A DNA stretch of 64,000 nucleotides from Alteromonas mediterranea DE (GTDB taxonomy: Bacteria > Pseudomonadota > Gammaproteobacteria > Enterobacterales > Alteromonadaceae): assembly GCF_000020585.3 (NCBI RefSeq), contig NC_011138.3, positions 3,227,195-3,291,194 of the forward strand, in the 5' to 3' direction. Below, in pieces: positions 1 to 9,327 of the stretch; within the stretch, counting starts at the first letter, position 1, and the number at the start of each line of letters is the position of its first letter. Made by a program: the position numbers and the translations under genes. The notes beneath the pieces are model-generated. The model was not told the origin of the DNA, did no database searches, and was given only the letters and a program-made list of their open reading frames with translations.

Positions 1-397
1 TGCTTTGTGTGTAGGGCGGTGGTACTAGACATTCCACTTACTCTTTTTAATTTGAAAGGTAGAAAACGAGATTGAGTATAGTGAGCTAACGTTTATGCAA
101 CAAATTGGAAATTTTTATCAATACATTTAAAAAGCAAATGTATTCTTGGGAAAACATGAGGAAAGCAAATATGTAAGCGATTACCACGCATTGAGATAGC
201 TTAACGAAGATCGCAGCCGCGACTATCGAACCTGAAAAAACTTAATATCAGATGGTGTTTAGAACAGGGAGTTACAATTTAATACCTAGCTTTTTTGAAA
301 CGTTGCTGAGTGTTTGCTGCGTAATTGTTGAGGGCGTTGTAAGGAATGTTTAAATACTTACTAGTAGCCTGTTGTAAGTTGTTCGACAGCAAGTGTG
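1..397. other. Gene-poor left edge
   Basis: I see no credible gene, RNA or repeat here. It lies downstream of nagA, whose stop is at 398, and is AT-rich with stops in all frames. No clear hairpin-plus-T-run terminator is visible. Confidence 0.5.
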
Positions 398-1537
398 CTA
401 AACGCACACCTCGCCATTTTGCCAAACGTGCGCAAGCGCGTTGTTTTCGCTCAGTTCTACAAAGTTTGCCCGTTGGCCTACTGCAATGCTGCCTACCTTT
501 TCGTTAATGCCCATAAACGCAGAAGGCGTTGCACTTGCCATGAGGCTCGCTTCTTCTAGCGAAATCCCTATGTAGTTAACACAGTTAATAACCGCGCCGT
601 GCATGTCTAAGCAGCTTCCTGCCAGCGTGCCATCAGGTGTAGTAAGTTTGTTACCCACACGGGTAATATGCGTATCGAAAAAGTCTATAACGTCTTTATC
701 AGCCCCTACATGGGCCATGGCATCGGTAACCAGCATTAATTGGGATGGCCCTTTGGTTTTAAAGGCAAGCTCAACCGCTTTAGGGTGTAAGTGCTGATGA
801 TCGACAATAATGCCGCAGGTGTTATTGCTTAGAAGCGCTGCGCCAACCATCCCCGGTTCGCGAGAGGTGAACGGCGACATCGCGTTGTATAAATGAGTAA
901 ATCCAGTCGCGCCTGCCTCAATCGCCCTTTCCACCACTTCAAACGGTGCATTAGAGTGACCTAGCGCTACAATAACGCCTTGGTTTACTAAGTCGCGAAT
1001 AACATCACACGAGGTATTCTCTGGCGCTAAGGTAATCATTACCTTGCCGAGGTCTTTGCGGGTATAAGTGGCAAGCTCTTTGTCGGTAAGCGGGCGAATA
1101 TATTTTGAAAGATGTACACCTTTTTTCTCAACGCTTAAGTGCGGCCCTTCGAAGTGAATACCTTCAACACTAGGATGACCGCTTTCTATTGCTTCACTTA
1201 CCGCATAGGCCGCGCTTTCAATGGTTGTAATATCATCGGTAATAAGTGTGGGGAAGAACGTGGTTGTACCAAACTTGCGATGCGCTTGGGCCATTGTTTT
1301 TATGCTTTGATATGTGGGCGCGTGATTAAACATTACGCCACCGCCACCGTTTACCTGGGTGTCTACAAACCCGGGTATAATTTTGTTGTGCACTCGCGTA
1401 GAAAACGCTTCGCGGTGCGTTTGTGACCCTGAAAGCGTTTCAATGTTAGCGATTACGCCATTTTCGATGGTAAGTACCTGGTCTTTTTCCCATGTACCTT
1501 TTATCAAAATATTTTCGGCCAAAATAGTCTTCATCAT
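398..1537 (-). CDS. nagA: N-acetylglucosamine-6-phosphate deacetylase NagA
   Basis: Removes acetate from N-acetylglucosamine-6-phosphate in the cytoplasm to give glucosamine-6-phosphate, the committing step of amino-sugar and chitin catabolism. The 379-residue product has the length of the family (about 380). Visible active-site features of this amidohydrolase TIM barrel are HFEGPH with the metal ligand E130, LGHSNA with H194, THLYNAM with H215, and TDAMA with the catalytic D272. The start at 1537 gives M-M-K; the second ATG three bases on is equally possible. It lies 122 bases after the kinase-like gene on the same strand, so the two probably form a kinase-deacetylase unit. Confidence 0.93.
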   Translation of the reverse strand: MMKTILAENILIKGTWEKDQVLTIENGVIANIETLSGSQTHREAFSTRVHNKIIPGFVDTQVNGGGGVMFNHAPTYQSIKTMAQAHRKFGTTTFFPTLITDDITTIESAAYAVSEAIESGHPSVEGIHFEGPHLSVEKKGVHLSKYIRPLTDKELATYTRKDLGKVMITLAPENTSCDVIRDLVNQGVIVALGHSNAPFEVVERAIEAGATGFTHLYNAMSPFTSREPGMVGAALLSNNTCGIIVDHQHLHPKAVELAFKTKGPSQLMLVTDAMAHVGADKDVIDFFDTHITRVGNKLTTPDGTLAGSCLDMHGAVINCVNYIGISLEEASLMASATPSAFMGINEKVGSIAVGQRANFVELSENNALAHVWQNGEVCV

Positions 1538-1658
1538 TGCGCTTTCACTTTCCTAATTGGGTGCGGTTGTAGCATTATGTTTAACGCGCGGGTTAACGCT
1601 AGCTTGCGTACATTCTCTGTCTGTAACTCTTATGCGTTGTGCTTAATTTATTTCAAGA

Positions 1659-2573
1659 CTAGCGTTCGTTATAAACGGCTTTAGCATACTTAATAGCACC
1701 TTGCTGAGGCAATAATTCACACGCTTGCACGCGAGCGCGAATTTTTTCAGATAAGTACGGTACATACACTTTGCTTAGCCCACCGATTAGGGCAAGATTA
1801 TAGGTATTCTCCCCTAAAAGCTGCTGGGCCATTGCTTCTAAATATTCAGCGCCCTCTTTAAAGATACGAACCACCCCGTCATTTGCTTCTTGTAAAAGTG
1901 GCAGCATGCAGGGTACTAAACTGGCGTAATGGTGTGTGCTAAAGCCTGCGCACTTTGCCACAATGTCATCTGCGTTTGTTGTACCAAGCGCTTCACACAC
2001 CTGCTTTGCTAGAACATCAGGGCTTCGAATATTATCTACACATAATAAGGTGTGCTGAATGGCTTTTAAACCCAGCCAAGCGCCACTGGCAACATCGCCG
2101 ATAGGGAAGCCATGCCCCCCAACATCGGTGAATTTACCCTCGGCAAATACCACTCCTGCCGACCCCGTACCCACAATAATTACTGCACCGGGCTTGCCGT
2201 TGTGCGCGCCTACGCAGGCAGCGTGTAAATCACTTAGCACAAACAGCGAATGAAACGGATGTTCCCAGCTTTCAAAACGCGCTTTTGCAGAAGTAATATT
2301 AGCGCCAGCAAGCCCGGCGCCAACGATACATTGTGATGCTGTGATGGGTTTTACTGTGGCGTCGCTGCTTTGTGAAGCCAAAAAGGCATTGGCAGATGCA
2401 ATAGCTTTGTTTACGCCATCCATTATGGATGTTTTAGCAAGCTCTCCGTCACGCATGATATTGGCAGGGCCGCTAATGCCTTCTCCTAACTGCGCCCCGT
2501 TTTTATCTTGCAATGTAACTCTGCAATTGGTGCCGCCGCCGTCTATGCCGATAAAATACAATTCAGAGTTCAT
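1659..2573 (-). CDS. nagK: BadF/BadG-family N-acetylglucosamine kinase
   Basis: ATP-dependent sugar kinase of the BcrAD/BadFG family (ASKHA fold), probably phosphorylating free N-acetylglucosamine to supply NagA downstream. The phosphate-binding loop IDGGGTNCR is at residues 10-18 of the 304-residue product, and a second glycine-rich loop, IIVGTGSAGVV, follows near the middle; a C-terminal ALIGGLS loop matches the adenosine motif. I start it at the ATG at 2573, because the reading frame further upstream opens only with a TTG that adds five residues without a better ribosome site. The nagK name is inferred from the neighbour nagA; another amino-sugar substrate remains possible. Confidence 0.8.
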   Translation of the reverse strand: MNSELYFIGIDGGGTNCRVTLQDKNGAQLGEGISGPANIMRDGELAKTSIMDGVNKAIASANAFLASQSSDATVKPITASQCIVGAGLAGANITSAKARFESWEHPFHSLFVLSDLHAACVGAHNGKPGAVIIVGTGSAGVVFAEGKFTDVGGHGFPIGDVASGAWLGLKAIQHTLLCVDNIRSPDVLAKQVCEALGTTNADDIVAKCAGFSTHHYASLVPCMLPLLQEANDGVVRIFKEGAEYLEAMAQQLLGENTYNLALIGGLSKVYVPYLSEKIRARVQACELLPQQGAIKYAKAVYNER

Positions 2574-2771
2574 GACACGTTCTCGCAATTATAGTAAGTC
2601 GTTTTAATGGGTAGAGTGCGCGATGTTACAGCAAAGCGCTTGGCACCCGAAGCGTAAAATGTACAAAGCCGAGCAGGTTCAAAATGAATCGAGTAAAGAA
2701 CCTGGGCTTTCACTCCAATACATTTGCAAATATAATCACTACAAGCACATGCATTAACAAAGCTAATAAAT

Positions 2772-3620
2772 ATGAAACAGCTTTCTTTAGACACATTACG
2801 TACCTTCGTAAGCGTTATCGAACTGGGTGGCTACGCAAAAGCGGGCGACTTTTTGGGTCGCTCTCAACCTGCCATTAGCTTGCAAATTAAAAAGCTAGAG
2901 TCGCAGTTAGACAGAAAGTTATTCACCAAAGTCGGTCAGCGCCACATACCTAGTGCCGATGGCAACTGGCTTTACCCAAAAGCGAAAGAGCTACTAGAGC
3001 TTAACGACAATATTTTTCGAAGCTTAACCCCTGCTCCATTAAGCGGGCGGTTGCGTTTAGGCATTCCCAATGAATTCGCGTCTACCCTATTACCGGGCTT
3101 AATTGGTGAGTTTTCAAAACGCTACCCTGATGTGTCTTTAGAAGTCACGTCGGCATTAAGCCGCGACCTCCTGCACCCGAGTCAGCGCGATCACTTTGAC
3201 CTAATTCTGGCGCTGGTAAACCCCAACGAGCAAACCGAAGGTGAAGTCGTGCTCGAAGACGACGTTGTATGGGTTGGCGACAACGCTCATCCGTTGGTAG
3301 GACATAACATTCCGTTAGTGTTAGCGCCAGATGGCTGTATGTATCGAAGCCGCGTAATTGAGCAGTTAAAGCAGCAAACCTTTGCATGGAAGATTAGCTA
3401 TACCAACGCTGATTTAGGCGGGCTGGTAGCGGCTATTCAGCAAGGTCTTGGCGTCACCGCGCTCGCGAAATCAAGCTTGCCTGCCAACTTAGCGGTGTTA
3501 AACCACCCGCATTTGCCTAAGCTTGGTAAAGTGAATATTTGCCTGTTTAACCAAGACACCCAGCACCCTGTGATAAGCAAAACCTTGGCGGAATTCTTTA
3601 AGGTGCGGTTGAGAGGGTAA
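2772..3620 (+). CDS. LysR-family transcriptional regulator
   Basis: A 282-residue LysR-type regulator: winged helix-turn-helix at about residues 3-62 (TFVSVIELGGYAKAGDFLGR, then QPAISLQIKKLE) and a C-terminal periplasmic-binding-protein-like effector domain from about residue 90. It is divergent from the amino-sugar genes, separated by 198 bases, and precedes the lactate permease gene on its own strand by 334 bases, so its target could be either side. The sequence does not settle which inducer it senses. Confidence 0.88.
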   Translation: MKQLSLDTLRTFVSVIELGGYAKAGDFLGRSQPAISLQIKKLESQLDRKLFTKVGQRHIPSADGNWLYPKAKELLELNDNIFRSLTPAPLSGRLRLGIPNEFASTLLPGLIGEFSKRYPDVSLEVTSALSRDLLHPSQRDHFDLILALVNPNEQTEGEVVLEDDVVWVGDNAHPLVGHNIPLVLAPDGCMYRSRVIEQLKQQTFAWKISYTNADLGGLVAAIQQGLGVTALAKSSLPANLAVLNHPHLPKLGKVNICLFNQDTQHPVISKTLAEFFKVRLRG

Positions 3621-3954
3621 TTTGTTTACCGCCAGATTCTCCCTTTGTTTTGGCTTTGGATATCCAACAAAATTCAAGCACTCAAGTCGCAATCAAATAA
3701 TAATCTTTACGTATATTGTTCTTGGTCAAACACGCACTTATTTCCTGCAAAACCTTTATTCTAAGACCAAAAATTAGTGCTATAACTATGAGCAAATAGC
3801 CTATCGTGTTCATTGAAATGCATGCGCGCTTCGCTCAGTCACGCTTTTTCACAAACGCTCTGGAGCTTTGGTAAGCTTCAGTTGAAGCACCACGCATTTT
3901 GGGCTTAAGTTCGAGTTCTCGCGCCCGTTTAGAATAGTAAAATCCAGACAATAA
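3621..3954. other. Gene-poor interval between the LysR gene and lctP
   Basis: 334 bases with no supportable gene. It must contain the lctP promoter, but I cannot pick a convincing -35/-10 pair, and no strong Shine-Dalgarno precedes the lctP start. Confidence 0.4.
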
Positions 3955-5589
3955 ATGAATGCCACAAACTTACTTATCGCAGCTTATGCGCCCTTATTTT
4001 TGCTCATTTACCTGATGGTGAAGCCAAACGGTATGGCGTCAAGTAAAGCCTTGCCCTTAAGCGCCTTAGCTGCTTATTTAATTGTGATTTTTAACGGTCA
4101 CTCATCTTTAACGCTTATACATGCTAGCGTTGTACAAGGCGTTTTGCTGGCGTTAACGCCGTTATCAATTATAGCCGGCGCCATATTTTTGTTTCTGTGT
4201 ATGGAAAAAACGGGCGCACTGGCAACCTTGAAAAATGGCTTAAATACAATCAGTTCGAACAAGGTTGCTCAATTGATGATTGTAGGCTGGGCGTTCGCAT
4301 TTCTTATTGAAGGTGCCAGCGGTTTCGGCACGCCTGCTGCGATAGCGGCGCCCATACTTTTTAGTTTAGGTTTTGCGCCTGTAAACGTTGCCCTATTCTG
4401 CTTAGTGACCAATACCATTCCGGTCATTTTCGGTGCCATGGGTACGCCAGTGTGGTTTGGTATGTCGCTGTTATCACTGCAAGAAGACACTATTATTGAT
4501 ATCGCCACCCTTGCCGCATTAATCAGCACGCTTGTTGCACCAGCGATTGTGTTTATGGCATTGCGATTAGTTATACCGTCTTGGAAAATCATATTCAGGC
4601 ATTCGCTTTTTATCGTTTCTTCGACATGCGCATGCACCCTGCCTTTCTTCGCATTAAGTTTTTACAGTGTTGAATTCCCCTCGCTGTTAGGCGGCGGCAT
4701 TGGCCTTATCATTACTGTTTTGATGGCTAAATCAGGGTTTGGGCTTTCCTCGGCAGCTAATGAGTTTGAAACAAAGGTTGATACACAAAAAAAGACTGCC
4801 TCACCCAGTGGCAGAGAACTTGCCAAGGCATCTTTTCCCTTGTGGGGCACTGTGATAATGCTTTTACTTACTCGACTTCCAGAGCTTGGACTTAGAAGCT
4901 TGTTACAAGATGGCGCCCCTAATATAACGGCATCACTGGGAATATTAGGCAATTTATCGGTAAGCGCTAGCTTAGTTATATCGATAACAGGTATTTTAGG
5001 CACCAGTATTCAATGGAAACATAGCGTGCTTTACGTTCCCTCGTTAATACCTTTTATTGTCGTGGCGTTTGCCAGTGTTTATAGTTTTGGCTCTCGGGAA
5101 TGGGTGTCCAGAATAACATCTGTGTCGTCCCAAACCGCAGTGCGTATGACAAAACCACTATTTGCGCTATTGGGCGCGCTTGTATTTGTAAATTTAATGA
5201 TGCTGGGCGGCGAACAGTCGGCCGTGTCAGTGATTGGCAAACACATGGCATTCCTAGCGGGTAATAATTGGCCCCTTTTCGCACCGCTACTTGGTGCGCT
5301 TGGTAGCTTTTTTTCCGGTTCGGCCACCATTTCGAACCTTACCTTTGCAGGAATTCAGCACGCTATCGCTGAACAATTGTCTTTACCTTTACCGGTCGTG
5401 CTCGCCCTTCAAAGTGTAGGGGCTGCAATGGGAAATATGGTATGTATCAACAACATTGTGGCGGTAACCGCAATTTTAGGGCTTAAAGGTCAAGATGGCG
5501 TTATATTAAAAAAAGCGGCGGGTATTCTGGCGATATACGCCATTTTAGTAGGCAGTTTAGGAGCTTGTTTGATAAGTATTTACCGCTAG
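3955..5589 (+). CDS. lctP: L-lactate permease (LctP family)
   Basis: Inner-membrane proton symporter for lactate, possibly glycolate. The 544-residue protein is hydrophobic throughout, with about 12-14 membrane segments, and carries the family's internal sequences FLIEGASGFGTPAAI at about residues 116-130, GTPVWFGMS near 163, and LGSFFSGSATISNLTFAG in the C-terminal half. It stands alone between the LysR gene and a convergent DHH phosphoesterase gene, with a strong hairpin 31 bases after its stop. Length and conserved signatures make the family call safe; the exact substrate is not read from the sequence. Confidence 0.9.
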   Translation: MNATNLLIAAYAPLFLLIYLMVKPNGMASSKALPLSALAAYLIVIFNGHSSLTLIHASVVQGVLLALTPLSIIAGAIFLFLCMEKTGALATLKNGLNTISSNKVAQLMIVGWAFAFLIEGASGFGTPAAIAAPILFSLGFAPVNVALFCLVTNTIPVIFGAMGTPVWFGMSLLSLQEDTIIDIATLAALISTLVAPAIVFMALRLVIPSWKIIFRHSLFIVSSTCACTLPFFALSFYSVEFPSLLGGGIGLIITVLMAKSGFGLSSAANEFETKVDTQKKTASPSGRELAKASFPLWGTVIMLLLTRLPELGLRSLLQDGAPNITASLGILGNLSVSASLVISITGILGTSIQWKHSVLYVPSLIPFIVVAFASVYSFGSREWVSRITSVSSQTAVRMTKPLFALLGALVFVNLMMLGGEQSAVSVIGKHMAFLAGNNWPLFAPLLGALGSFFSGSATISNLTFAGIQHAIAEQLSLPLPVVLALQSVGAAMGNMVCINNIVAVTAILGLKGQDGVILKKAAGILAIYAILVGSLGACLISIYR

Positions 5590-5620
5590 CAGCGAAAATA
5601 AAGCACGAGTGTTACAAAAG

Positions 5621-5652
5621 GGGCAAGACAAGGGTACTGTCTTGCCCTTTAC
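5621..5652. terminator. Bidirectional terminator between lctP and the DHH gene
   Basis: A perfect 10-bp stem, GGGCAAGACA (5621-5630) with TGTCTTGCCC (5638-5647), a 7-base loop, then TTTA on the plus strand and a T-containing run after the stem on the minus strand. It sits between two convergent genes. Confidence 0.8.
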
Positions 5653-5666
5653 TAAATGACTATTCA

Positions 5667-6599
5667 TTACCCATCGTTGGTAATGGTGTCGATAAGCTCG
5701 CTAAGCACAGCTTCTGCTTTACTGGTTTCAACCTGGCACGTGCCGGCGTTCATATGACCGCCACCGCCATACTTCAAGCACAACTCACCTACATTGGTTT
5801 TAGAGCTACGGTTAGTAATGGATTTACCAATAGCAAATACCACGTTTTGCTTTTTAAGGCCCCACATTTTGTGAATAGAGATATTGCAGTCTGGGTACAT
5901 GGCATAAATAACAAAACGGTTCGTGGCGTAAATGGTCTCTTCTTCGGTTAAATCTAACACCACAAGGTTATTATGTACGGTTGCGCATTTTGCTATTTGC
6001 GCCTTCGCCAATTCGTTATGCTCGTGATATAGGCTCACGCGCTCAGCCACATCTTCCATTTGCAGTATTTCTTCAATACTGTGGTCTTTACAGGCATCAA
6101 TAAGCTTCATCATTAGCTGATAGTTAGAGATTTTGAAATCTCTGAAACGGCCAAGACCCGTGCGGGCATCCATGATGAAGTTCATAAGCACCCAGTCGGT
6201 AGGCTCTAGGATCTCCTCTTCGCTAAACTGCGCAGAGTCGCCTTTATCTACCGCGTCCATCATATCTACCGAGATATTGGGAAATTTCTCGGCCCCACCA
6301 TAATAGTCATAAACCACTCGCGCCGCCGACGGTGCTTCTGGGTCGATAATATGATTCTCGATACCGCTCGCGTTTCTTACCGTTTCGCTAAGGTGATGAT
6401 CAAAGGCTAAATGACAGCCAGCTACATAAGGCAGGTTGGTTGTAATGTCATTCTCGGTGATGTCTATTTTGCCGTCCTGCATGTCTTTAGGGTGTACAAA
6501 CAAAATATCATCTATCATGTCTAAGTCTTTTAGTAAGACCGCACATACTAATCCGTCAAAATCACTTCTGGTTACTAATCTAAATTTTCTTTCAGGCAT
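5667..6599 (-). CDS. DHH/DHHA1-family phosphoesterase
   Basis: Manganese-dependent phosphoesterase of the DHH superfamily, 310 residues. The N-terminal DHH domain shows SDFDGLVCA at about residues 13-21 and the FDHH box near residue 66; the C-terminal DHHA1 domain shows KYGGGGHMNAG near residue 280. Relatives act on oligoribonucleotides, cyclic dinucleotides or polyphosphate; which one applies here cannot be told. The ATG at 6599 is followed directly by a typical N-terminus, MPERKFRLV. It is monocistronic and convergent with lctP. Confidence 0.85.
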   Translation of the reverse strand: MPERKFRLVTRSDFDGLVCAVLLKDLDMIDDILFVHPKDMQDGKIDITENDITTNLPYVAGCHLAFDHHLSETVRNASGIENHIIDPEAPSAARVVYDYYGGAEKFPNISVDMMDAVDKGDSAQFSEEEILEPTDWVLMNFIMDARTGLGRFRDFKISNYQLMMKLIDACKDHSIEEILQMEDVAERVSLYHEHNELAKAQIAKCATVHNNLVVLDLTEEETIYATNRFVIYAMYPDCNISIHKMWGLKKQNVVFAIGKSITNRSSKTNVGELCLKYGGGGHMNAGTCQVETSKAEAVLSELIDTITNDG

Positions 6600-6828
6600 G
6601 GTTTATCCATCATTCACTTAGGTAATAATGTTAAGTGTAACAGCTAATAGAAATTTTGAGAGACAGGTTTATTAATACCAGTCCGCATAGTTAATTACCC
6701 ACTCAGCGAGAGTTAAAATATTCGTAATCGCGGCGTGTTACCGTAGGTATAGTGGTTCTACATCGAGGTGGCACAACAAAGAGTACGGACTTTTTAAACA
6801 TAAAACTTATTTTTAGTTTTGTGTATTT

Positions 6829-8136
6829 TTAGGGCAAAACACTTACCTGAACAGGTAGAGATTTTAGCCTACCCAGCGGTTTCGCCAAACTCTCTGGTGG
6901 CTCAGTGAAGTAAGCAGGGCCCGTTTCTGTCATGTACAAACAGTCTTCCAAGCGCACACCAAATTCACCGGGAATATAGATACCTGGCTCGTTAGAGAAG
7001 CACATACCTTTTTTAAGTGGCGTATTTTCACCGCGTACAAAGTTAACGCTTTCATGCCCTTCCATACCGATCCCATGACCCGTTCTGTGGCTTAACCCGG
7101 GCAATTCATAGTCCTTACTGTACCCTTTGCTGGCATAGTATTGGCGCACTGCATCATCCACTTTGCCCGCGGGCTCACCAATTTTAGCTGCGGCGAATGC
7201 CACGTTCTGACCTTCTCTTACTGTGTGCCATACATCCTGAACTTTCTGAGACGCTTTGCCAAATACCAAAGTACGGCTTATGTCGCTTTGGTACCCGTGC
7301 ACACTGCAACCGCTATCTAGCAAAATTACAGAACCTTCTTTGATAGTTTGCGCTGCACTCGTGCCATGAGGGTAAGCACTTGCATCGTTAAAGAGCGCCA
7401 AACACCAAGCGCCGCTTCCGCCTAAGCGCTGCTGCGCGGTGTTCATCAAACTTTTGACGTCCTGCTGTGCCATGCCAAGCTTTAAGTTATTAAAAACAAA
7501 CTCGTAGGCCCGCAAAGTAACCTCATTGGCCTTATGCATAAGTGCCAATTCGCTAGCAGTTTTGTACATACGACAGCCAAGCGTAACGGGCTCGGCAGGA
7601 ACGATCTTCATATTTGGCAGCGCACGGCTAACTCCTGTTACCACAAAGTAACGCACGCTGTTCTCAAAACCGATATTACCGCTTGTGATACCGCGCGATT
7701 TTAAAATACTGGCTGCAGCATCAAACGGGCTTTCGTGCTCCTGCCACACTCTTACATCATCGCCTATAGCCAACGACTCGAGCACGCTTGGCTTTTCGAA
7801 AAACGGCGTAATCACTGCCACGTCGCCTTTTTGAGGGATAATTAACGCGGTTAAACGCTCGCTGCGCCACCATTTAATCCCAGAAAAATATTCCATTGCC
7901 GCACCCGGCTCTATTAATATTGCTGCGATATCCTGGGCTTTCATTAGCGACTGCGCTTTTTCAATACGCGCTCTACGCTCTTCCACGGTAATCGGCTTTG
8001 CGCTTGCGGTGATATCCGTTAATACATTGATATCGTTTAGGCCCGCTGTGTTGGTTTTATCTAATGCAGCCATCGACGCCATAGGTGCAAGCGCAATGCT
8101 AGCCCCAGCTAATTTCAAGAAATGTCGCTTATTCAT
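6829..8136 (-). CDS. Exported M24-family Xaa-Pro peptidase
   Basis: Metallopeptidase with the pita-bread fold, 435 residues. Residues 1-23 form an export signal: KRHFLKLAGASIALAP resembles a Tat motif but has K-R in place of R-R, so Sec or Tat export is open. The creatinase-like N-terminal domain is followed by the catalytic domain with the five metal ligands visible: LLDSGC and SDISRTLVFG (two Asp), HRTGHGIGM (His), NEPGIY (Glu) and RLEDCLYMTE (Glu). A cytoplasmic relative, pepP, lies 4 kb away. It probably cleaves proline-containing peptides in the periplasm. Confidence 0.85.
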   Translation of the reverse strand: MNKRHFLKLAGASIALAPMASMAALDKTNTAGLNDINVLTDITASAKPITVEERRARIEKAQSLMKAQDIAAILIEPGAAMEYFSGIKWWRSERLTALIIPQKGDVAVITPFFEKPSVLESLAIGDDVRVWQEHESPFDAAASILKSRGITSGNIGFENSVRYFVVTGVSRALPNMKIVPAEPVTLGCRMYKTASELALMHKANEVTLRAYEFVFNNLKLGMAQQDVKSLMNTAQQRLGGSGAWCLALFNDASAYPHGTSAAQTIKEGSVILLDSGCSVHGYQSDISRTLVFGKASQKVQDVWHTVREGQNVAFAAAKIGEPAGKVDDAVRQYYASKGYSKDYELPGLSHRTGHGIGMEGHESVNFVRGENTPLKKGMCFSNEPGIYIPGEFGVRLEDCLYMTETGPAYFTEPPESLAKPLGRLKSLPVQVSVLP

Positions 8137-8235
8137 GTCCCTTCCTGTCGTTTTAATTGAGGTTGTCTAACCCCTTTGTTTTATGCGAATAACATTGAAT
8201 TGCTTATAGTTTAGCCAGTAAAGCTTGCCTTTACT

Positions 8236-9111
8236 TTACGCCCACATAACGAAAACGGCGGCTAGACCAATGAGAAGCAAGCCAACTATTTCGCGTTTTG
8301 TTACTGCATTCTTTAGCCAGTAATGCGAAAGCAAAAGGGTTAACAAAACCTCTAACTGACCAAGCGTTTTAACAAGAGCTACATGCTGCAGTGCCATAGC
8401 AGTAAACCAGCAGATTGAGCCTAAACAGCTTACTGTACTTATCGCTAGCACCTGCTTTTTAGCGTTCACTAGTTGCTTAAACACGAAGGGTTTGGTTAAT
8501 AAAATATATCCACTTAAAGCTATCGCCTGAACGCATAACACCCATAATAGAACCCAAGCTGCTGCAAGGGTGTATTGTATATCAAGCATGTGGCTGGCTT
8601 CGCGCACTAGCAATGAGGTTAGAGCAAAGCAAGTACCACAGGCAAGGCCAAGCACCATGGTTTTCGCGCTAATACCATGAATTCGGTTACCACTGCTTAA
8701 CACAAACACTGCTATTCCGCCTATGACTATGCCTACCCAACCAAGCGGCGTTAAGTAACTGCCAAAAAAGAGCATGCCTACCACCCCCGCCACTAAGGCT
8801 TCACTTTTTGCCAAGCCTGCTCCAGTAGCGAAGTTCTTTTGCTTAAACAAAATCACCATTAAAGAAGTGGCCGCTATTTGAAGCAGTGAAGCACACAAGA
8901 TCACTGTGATAAATGGGCCCGTAAATTGCGGCAGCTGGCTGGCACTACTGCTATAGAGCATAAGCAAATAAACAAGGGCTATGGGCGGAGCCAAGATAAA
9001 GCGAGATAGCGTAACACCAGAGGTACTAACTGAACCACTTAGTTTGCTTTGCAGCGCATTACGCACGGTTTGCATGATTACCGCGCCCAATGTAAATAAG
9101 ATCCAACTCAT
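8236..9111 (-). CDS. DMT-superfamily (EamA-like) transporter
   Basis: Integral membrane protein of 291 residues with about ten membrane-spanning segments in two homologous halves, the layout of EamA-type metabolite exporters. Charged residues are confined to short loops, for example KQKNFATGAGLAK near residue 90. Substrate unknown. It lies 100 bases after the M24 peptidase start on the same strand, and is probably transcribed separately. Confidence 0.8.
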   Translation of the reverse strand: MSWILFTLGAVIMQTVRNALQSKLSGSVSTSGVTLSRFILAPPIALVYLLMLYSSSASQLPQFTGPFITVILCASLLQIAATSLMVILFKQKNFATGAGLAKSEALVAGVVGMLFFGSYLTPLGWVGIVIGGIAVFVLSSGNRIHGISAKTMVLGLACGTCFALTSLLVREASHMLDIQYTLAAAWVLLWVLCVQAIALSGYILLTKPFVFKQLVNAKKQVLAISTVSCLGSICWFTAMALQHVALVKTLGQLEVLLTLLLSHYWLKNAVTKREIVGLLLIGLAAVFVMWA

Positions 9112-9280
9112 TAGCGTCGCTTTACCTTTAAAATCAATTTACTACGTGCCGTTCACGCGTTTTTTATTTGGTAGTGGCTTCGCTTCCAGATAACGCCTGT
9201 AGACGCTTTGCTTTGAAGTCACTTTCGCGCTTCCAATAAGGCCATACATCACCTTGAGCATAGTGGGTAAGCACAAAATG

Positions 9281-9313
9281 GAGTCAAAATGAGGTTCCCT
9301 CAGACTTTGACCC
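9281..9313 (-). terminator. Probable terminator downstream of ubiI
   Basis: An inverted repeat pairs GGAGTCAAAATGAGG with CCTCAGACTTTGACCCC around a short loop, with a small bulge. It lies 15 bases after the ubiI stop. On the minus strand it ends in a short T-run (ATTTTG). It could instead be a chromosomal repeat element of the REP type. Confidence 0.5.
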
Positions 9314-9327
9314 CATAATTTTTGGGT

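Noticed and set aside
603..1556. Several plus-strand frames opposite nagA
   Set aside because: Antisense shadows of a well-supported gene.
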